Shown in pieces: positions 1-9,000 of a stretch of 16,646 nucleotides of DNA; the first letter of the stretch is position 1, and each line of letters opens with the position of its first letter. Origin of the DNA: Clostridia bacterium (GTDB lineage: Bacteria; UBA6262; WVXT01); assembly GCA_030671905.1 (NCBI GenBank), contig DAOVHK010000020.1, positions 1-16,646 of the forward strand, written 5' to 3'. A model generated the notes under the pieces. It was not told where the DNA came from. It saw nothing but the letters and a program-made list of their open reading frames with translations, and searched no databases. Made by a program: the position numbers and the translations under genes.

Positions 1-3000
1 AGTATGTCAACTTCGGTTACTGCAGGAGTGGCTGAAGATGTGGCAGTAGAGGTTCTCGATGTGCATGAAAACAGGGCTACTGGATATACAGGGACGATTC
101 GCTTCGAATCGAATGACTCCTATGCCACATTGCCTGGTGACTATACATTTACTACAGGAGCAGGTGGAGATAATGGATATAAAGTCTTCAATAGCACAGT
201 GGTATTGAAAACCGAGGGAACATGGTATGTGAAGGCTTACGATATAGTTTACTCTACAATAACAGACCAGATAAATGTAACAGTTGAGCCCAATAGTGCC
301 AAGAAGCTTTTGGTTCTATTGCTCGGAGAAGTAAGAGACCCGGGTAGTGACCCATCAGGGACGGGTAAGAAAACAGGATTCCCAGCGCTCGACTGGACAG
401 CAGGTGTATCTACACCAGTGGTGGTCAATTTAGTTGATGATTGGTGGAACATAAATGATACAGCTTCCCAGCCCTGGGTAGTGGTAAGCACAGCCACTGG
501 TTCGGGAGAGTGCTACTATGAAGTCACTCCTTCTTCAGCACAACTGGTAAGTGGGACATATACTTTCACCACGAAGTTAAAGACAGTAACCACGAGTGGA
601 TGGAGACTGGAAGCCTACACAGTGGGAGCAACCACATATACAGCCAATACAAGCTCGCTGGTTAATGTAAATCCCAACACTTCTGAGAAGTACCTGCAAG
701 TGCTTCTGCCGGGTGAAGAGCCTCTCCCAGGCGATACACAGAACAAGGGCAGGAAGGGAACTCCAGATTTCGATGCCGTTTCTCCTGGAGACCAGAATGC
801 TGTTGCCGGCACCTCCTTCAACATTACCGTAAGGAAGGTGGATGGTTCCTGGAACCTGTTGGAATCCGATTTGGCAAATGTAGACATAACCAGTAATGAC
901 CCCAATGTTTCCAGTCTGGGAAGTATAAATTTGAGTTTTGGGGTGGCAGTAGCTACGGTGACACTCCAGACAGCCGCAAGCGGCAGGACGATAACTGTGA
1001 GCCAAGCAGTTCAGGGCTATACTCCAGATACATCTACATCGTTTACTGTAGATTCCAGCACTTACACTTGTCTGCAAGTCTTCTTGCCAGGCGAATCTCC
1101 CGATCCAGGAAATCTCACTAACCAAGGAAGAAGTGGAACTCCGGACTTCGATTCTGGTACTCCCGGTAATCAGAATGCAGTGGCAGGAACATCTTTCGAT
1201 ATAACTATAAGAAGGGTGGATAACTATTGGAACTTTGTGGTCGGTGAAGTGGCTGATGTCTCCATTACCAGTAACGACCCCTATGCAGCATTTTTAGGCA
1301 CTGCCACCTTAACCGGAGGAACTACTACCTGGAGTGTGGTATTGAAGAAAGCTGAGAGTGGAAGGACAATAAGTGTAGATAAGAGTGGATGGTCTTCAGA
1401 TACAAGTACTTCCTTCACAGTAGATCCCAGTACCCATCAGTGTCTACAGGTTCTCCTTCCTGGCGAATCGAACGATGCAGGTAATGAGTCCAATCAAGGA
1501 AGGATAAGTCCACCATCCATTGAATTAATTGCAGGCACCACATTCTACATTACAGTTAAGACCGTGGATAAGTACTGGAATCCCACAAAACCCCCATTTG
1601 ATATTTTGGTTACTGTGACCTCCAACGACCCCACAAAGCCGAACCTGGGTACAGCGACAGTTGGTGCAACTACTGGAGAAGGAATATTGGATGTGACCTT
1701 GTATAGGGGAGATACCAACCGAACCATTACAGTTACTCGGACTTTGTATCAGACTGATATCAGTACCACCTTCACCATCAAAGCTGGTGATACTACTAAA
1801 CTTCTGGTTCTTGTTCCCAATGAAAATGTTGCCCCTGGTACCAGCACGGGTCGCACGGGAACAGTAGAGGACTGGACTGCAGGAAGTTACTACTCGGTTA
1901 CAGTGAAAGCAGTAGACTACAATTGGAACCCCACAACAGCCACCATAGTCGTAGACAAGGTATATACAAATGACGATTACAGCAATCCTGTAACAGATCC
2001 CATTACTAACGTTACTTTAACTGATGGCACATCAACATTTATGATGACCTTAGTGAGTCGAGGCACAAGGAATATAACCGCAGAGGATGTTGAATATATA
2101 GATAATACAAGTTCCGACATTACAGTAGTTCCTGATGATGCTGTTAAACTGCAGGTCCTGGTACCTGGTGAAGTGGGAGTAGAAGGACATCCCAATGGTA
2201 AGTTTGCCGTACTCCCCAGTACCCGCACTGCAGGAGTAGCCTTCTCGGTAACAGTAAATGCTGTTGACCAGAACTGGAACATTTCCTATTCTACTCGCAC
2301 TATACAGCTCACCACCGATGACCCCAATGCTCCTCCTATAAGTAATCAGCAATTAGTCAATGGCACAACTGTATTTATGGTTACTCTTATAACTGCAAAT
2401 AGTCCATGGATTAAAGCTGAAGATACTGCAACAACGGATAAACTGATACAGAATCAGAGTCCGCCTATCCCTGTTCGTACCAATCCCAATCAACGTAAGC
2501 TTCTTGTACTTCTGGAAGGAGAATCGCCAGACCCAGGAACATCTACGGGCAAGACAGGCCCGGTCACCAATCCCACTGCAGGGACTCCTTATACAGTTAC
2601 TGTAAGGGCTTGCGATAACTACTGGAACCTTAATACCAATGCTACTCCAGGGGTAACGGTGACTGCCGATGACCCTTATGCTGTTCTGCCTTCTTCCGCT
2701 AATCTAATCAGCGGCACAACTACATTTATGATTACTTTCAAGGTTGCCAATACCACCTGGACAATTACTGCTACGGACACAGATGGACAACCTCCTCTGT
2801 GGTCTGCCTATGTTAATGACCCAGTCACAGTAGACCCGGCATCAGCGGTCAAGTTACAGGTGTTGGCTTATCCGGAAGAGCCACTACCTGGGAGTGATCC
2901 TAATGGAAATGGTAAGACAGGAACGCCGGATTGGTATGTTGCAGGCTCGAGCTTTACTGTCACTGTAAATGCAGTGGATAATTACTGGAATGTAGTTAGT

Positions 3001-6000
3001 ACCAATCCTTCCGTTTCAGTGACAACTACAGACCCTTATGATAACGAACCTCTATCAAAGCCACTGGACCAAGGCAGCAATACCTTTAAAATAGAGATGG
3101 TAACCAGGGGCTCCTGGGTTATAATCGCTCAGTCTTCAGGATATGATGCGGGAAGTTCCACAGTAACCATCAATGAGGGAAGTGCCACCAAACTACAGGT
3201 CTTACTTCCTGGAGAGAATGCTAAAGAAGGTAAATGGGATGAACTACCTTATGGAAAGGAAGGAAATCCTGATTACTGGATAGCCGGCTCTACGTTTAAT
3301 GTTACTATAAATGCAGTAGATGACTACTGGAACAGGGTGAGCACGAGTCCTTACGTTACAGTTACCACTCCTGCCGACCCTAATGACGATGAGTCTAACT
3401 ATTCGGATTACCTGAATAGCCAGGGAACAATGGCTCCTCGCATAAAGATAGTAACTGCTGGAGTGAACACTGTGAAGGCAGAAGCCTTTGGTCTTATTAC
3501 TAGTACAAGTTCAACAACCATAGACCCTGCAGAGGCTGCCTATTTCAAAGTTGAAGTATCTCCTCTAAGTGGAGATGCAGGAGATCTGAAAGATATAACC
3601 ATTACTGCTTATGATAAATGGGCATCCTGGGACCCCATCCTGCGTACTGGTCAGGGCAATATTGCTGATGGAGGAACAGTGCCAGGAAATGCTTATCAGG
3701 GAACTATCACCTTCAGCTGCAATGACCCCTATCCAGCAGGATTGCCCAGTGACTTTACCTTTACACCTCTTGACGCCGGCACCACCACCTTATACGACCA
3801 GGTGATACTCTATACAGCAGGAGATTGGTGGGTGGAAGCTACAGACATCTCTGATTCTTCCATCTATGGAAGGCAGGAGAATATTTCAGTCTCTCCAGCA
3901 GAAGCCTATATATTTGTAGTAAATCCCCAGACCAATCAGGATGTGCCAGCCGGCTCTTCCCAGGAAATTACTGCATATTTATCCGACTTCTACGGCAATG
4001 CCACACCAGAAGCAAATAAACCTTGCGACCTCACCATTACCGATGTGGTAGGTGACCCGGGTTTCCTGACGATTACCTCTACTACCACTGATGCCAATGG
4101 TGAGATTGGACCAATTGACTATGTTGTCTCCACAACAGCAGGTCACGAGGCGACCATAACTGTTACTACTCCCACAGTCTCTGGGACTGGAAAATCGGCA
4201 GTGATTACTACAGTTGGTGGAAATCCCAACTATCTGGTATTTATCGGTACGCCTCCAGCGACCCTGGTGGCAGGAACCGAAACCAGTCAACCTTTTGCTG
4301 TGCAGAGGTATGACCAGTATGATAACATTACCAATCTTACCAAGACAACTGTATATATTAAATCGAGCTCAGATGGAGCGGACAAGAGCTTTCGCTGTCC
4401 TCCGGGCGACCCTCTCATTTCTTCTGAGCCAGGAGTCGATGGTGAGATAGACATTTACAGTGGTGATAATACAGCTGACTTCTACTACTTTGACACAAAG
4501 GCATCCTGGGATGAGATTACACTGGATACCTTCACTATAACTGTAAGTTTGAATACCAATTTTGGAGATAGCGATGACGATAATACTCCTATAAGGGTTG
4601 ACCCTCGTGCAGTGGTCAATAAACTCGCCTTTACCTCCAGTCCTCAGACTTTCACTGCGGGAGTGCCTTCTGCACTCATGACCATACAGACCCAGGATCT
4701 GTACAGCAATCCCAAGAAGGTCGATGGAGATAAACAGATAAACCTCTATTCTGTATCTGTGGGAACCAACTCCTTCTCAGTAGATGACTCTACCTGGACG
4801 TCTATTTCCTATGTTACTATTTCCACCAACACTTACGAGCAGAGCTTCTATTATAAAGATACCAAGTCTGGCATCCAAACACTTGAGGTTGACGAGGATG
4901 ACTCCCATGGACATAGCTGGCTGCCTGGATTCCAGGACCAGACAGTACTTCCAAACGAAATAAGTAAATTAGTGTTCACCACTCCTGCCTATGAACCATC
5001 CGGGCCTCTGGTGGCTGGTGCAACTTCTTGGACGATGACTGTGGAGATGCAGGATGAGTTCAGTAATCCTTCAAGACTTCTCAGTGTGGGTGATCCTCTC
5101 TCTTTAGATACCAGGCTTCTCCTCAGCGCAGAGCCATCTGGAGAATACGACTTCTCCATTTCCTCTATTACCTGGAGTTCCACCACTGAAGCCTGGATTG
5201 TTGTTGGCTCCACTTCCACCAGTTTCTATTACAAGCACTTTAAAGCTGGAATCTCGACGATTACAGTAGAGTCTGCAAATTATGCCTGGACGGACGCTCA
5301 GCAGAATGAGAATGTAGTGGGAGGTGAAGTGGGGAAGATTGTGTTCATTTCTCCAGAGCCGAAGTTCATTGCTGGAACCTGGTCCTCTACGATGACCATT
5401 CAGACCCAGGACATCTATGGTAACGTAGCGCCAGTAAGTACCACTACGGTGATAAGTCTACAATCCAACTCTCCCAAATGGAAAGACTTTTCCTGGGATA
5501 GGGTTCTCGGGGGAAAGAACTCAGTGACCATTGATACTGCAGAGATGGAAGCAGACTTCTACTATAAAGATGAGTTCGCAGGGGATACCACTATTGTCAC
5601 TGCTCAGGTAATAGTATCGACTGAGATTACAGGAACCACGACTGTGACTGTGACGCCTGCTCAGGCTGCAGCCTTCAGTGTAACCCATGATGGAGCAGCC
5701 AGCGTGAATGTTCTGGAAATAATTAGCGTCCAGGCTTTAGATGAATTCGCAAATGATGCTACAGGTCCTCCCAACGATAATCCACCTTACAACCAGCCGG
5801 AATTCCAGGCAACCTACTATACAGGAACGGCAACATTTACTGTCACCGGCTATGCTAAAGTAGAAGAACCGGCTTCTGCCACCTATACGTTTACCGAAGC
5901 CGACCACGGATTTACTACCTTCAAGATATCTGATGATTACGTGGAGAACGTCCAGCTCACTGCCAGAGATGTTTCATATCCTACAATTGATGGTACCAGC

Positions 6001-9000
6001 CAAGACCTCTCAATTAATGGTATCAAGGTAACACCATTCGACTGGGCACCAACTAATGTCTTCCAGGGTGAGGGTACCTTACCAGATAAGGAGTCGGTGG
6101 CAATGCTCATGATGAAGATTCAGGCAAATCCCGGTGCGCCCTCTGAAGCAGATGAAGCGACCTGGACAAATTTGAAGATTTATAGGATTGACTATGGCGC
6201 GGATTCTGCCCAGGATGGCGATGTACCGGAAGTTATGTTGTGGAAGGATGGAAATGGAGATGGTGAGTTTGATGCACCTCTTCCTCCAGATAACTTCGGT
6301 GATTCGGACGATATACTACTTGCTGTGGGAAGTTTCGCAGGGGAGACAGGAATACTGAATCTCAACCTGAGCCCGGCGCAGATACTGGATACGACTTTGC
6401 GGCATTACTTCCTCGTGGTTAATGTGAGCACAACTGCAGTGCCGGGAAGGAAGTTCGGCATAGAGATTAAGAGCCCGGGAGACTTCACTTTAGGGTTTCG
6501 TGAAGTAGAGATCGGTAAGGACAATTTCGCCATACAGACTAGCTCATCCACAATTCAGTCAGCGCCTGCCGAGATGCAGGTCACTCCATACAATATGGTC
6601 TATTCTACCCAGACCTACCAGCAGGGCCACAAGGATTTAGCAATGTTGAAAGTGACTCTGGCTACGGATAAGTTTACTGCTAATTGGACAAAAATTAAAG
6701 TTACCAGAAAGGGAACTGGTGGTCTTGATTCTGACGTGGAAGAGATCAAGATATATAGAGATGTGGGCGACCCTGGTTTTCAGCCTGGTGTTGATACCGT
6801 GATAAGCTCTGGAATCAACAAATTTGATGCGGCTCAGGTATTAATCAATATTGATAGCGATATTGTGGCAGTGGGAGACCAGCCGGAATTGGTCACTGCC
6901 ACCCCGCAGGACTACTTCATCGTCTTCTCCATTCACGATAGCGCTACTGTTGAGCCCCCAGCCACGATTGGTGCTGGGTGTGGAGTGGGAAGCTTCTGGG
7001 TAGAGAGTCCGGCTACAGTCAATCAGAATCCATTCGAGTCGGGAAAGCCAACAATTACTGCCACTGAGGACGATTTAATAGTACAAGGCGGAGCTTCTGG
7101 AGGAAGCGTGAACGTGGCCCCTGCTCAGTTGGTTCAGGGGACAACTAATCAGGCTATGCTCCATTTCAAACTCTCCGCCGATTATCATACAGTCCTCTGG
7201 AACGAATTGAGAGTCGACCTTATCGGAGCTGGAACTTACACTGATGTGGACAGGGTAAAGCTGTTCAAGTACAACAGTGGTGCAGTCGATGGGATGGGAT
7301 ACCCGATAATAGACTTCGATGGTCCTGACAATGACCTGATGACTATGGTTGATAATGACTACCAGCTTGGCTGGTCAATCTTTACTTCCACAACCACGCT
7401 AATTTCAATAAGTAATCCCGTTACTGGTTACCTCTATGAGGAAATAACCGACACTCCCCAGGATTACTTGGTGACCTTAGATGTGGATGTTTTAGCCCAG
7501 GCGCCCCTGACGGATGCTCTCGGTCTTAGCGTGAGTAGTTCCACCTATTTCAGTGTGCTTGGCGCTGATATTGTATCACCGACAGGATTCCCCAGATTCA
7601 GTGGCACCGCCTCTACGGTGAAGTACGCTGATATAATTACAGTGGTGTCTGAGTCGCTTGCTCCGGCTACGGCAATGCAGGGTTCTGGCGACCCCGACCC
7701 AGAAGACCCTGTCGACCCACCGGCTCCTATCCTTCAGCTCGACCTCTCTTGTGACCAGTCCGATTCCATCTGGACAAATATTCGCATAGAGAGAACAGGA
7801 ACAGCCGAAGATAGCGAAGTAACCTCAGTAACTGTGTGGAAAGATAATCCTTACCAGGGTGATATAGGCAATTTTGATATTGTAAACGATATTCTTATAA
7901 GTGATAATGACGAAGTTTTCATAAGCAAGACAGCTAATATCCTTCTTACCGACCCACAGATAATAATAACTGCTACTCAACGCTACTTCATCGCCTATGG
8001 CATTAAGGACGCAGCAGTGCCGGGAGGAACTCTGGGAGCCAAAATAGAGGAAGCCAGTTGGATAACAGTAGAGGATATCAATGAGACAGTGGAATTCACT
8101 GTTCTACCGGCAACCTCCACTCTTCTCCAGATATATCCCAAACCACGAACTCTCACAGTCAATGGGTTCGATATTGCAGAAACTTCCACAACACTTTCCA
8201 GCGTGATAAGCTCCACATATACAGTGATTCCCGTAGATTCTACTCTCAGTTTCTTATCCTCCGGGCATATAAAGATTGATAATGAAATTATAAAATATAC
8301 TGGATGGACAGATACCACTTTTGAGGGTGTGACTAGAGGCGCTTCCGGCAGTCAAGCAACATCTCACCTTGCTGGAGCGACAGTAGAGAAGTACTTCTTC
8401 CAGAATGACAAGGATGTCTGGATGGCTTCTCTGGATATGATTTCTAATTCTCCTTTTCCAGTGGGAGTGGGATGGGATGGACTGAGACTCATTCTTACCG
8501 GCACAGGGCTATATACAGATATTACCGAGGTGAAAGTCTGGAGAGATAACAACAATAACCAGATTAAAGATGGAATGGATGTGCTTGTTACTACTGCCAC
8601 ATTTACCGGCACAGATGTGTCCATTCAATTCCCCGCCACCCAGTATGTCTACGATTATACCCAGTACTATTTCCTGACTTACTCAATATCGGGAAGTGCC
8701 ATTCCCAATGCCGAGGCAGGATTGAAGATAGATGGTGCCAACGATATCTATCAGATTTCACCCCATAGTATGGAGGGAACGTTCCCCATTCAATCTACTG
8801 AAATCGAAATCCATCCCACCAGGGACGAACTCATCACCAGTTTTACTGATATAAGTGGCGCTGCAGTGCCACTTATCCAGGGAGATAATAATGTAGGAAT
8901 GTTAAAGATGATTCTATCCAGTAATGAAAATACGGTTATCTGGAATAAACTGAGAGTCGAGCGCACAGGTACGGGCACAGATAGCGATGTAAGTACAATT

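Noticed and set aside
577..1125. Minus-strand open frame of 182 codons, and many similar minus-strand frames across 249-11274
   Set aside because: They lie wholly inside the giant + strand gene, encode low-complexity mirror sequence without domains or ribosome sites, and are explained by the codon bias of the repeats.
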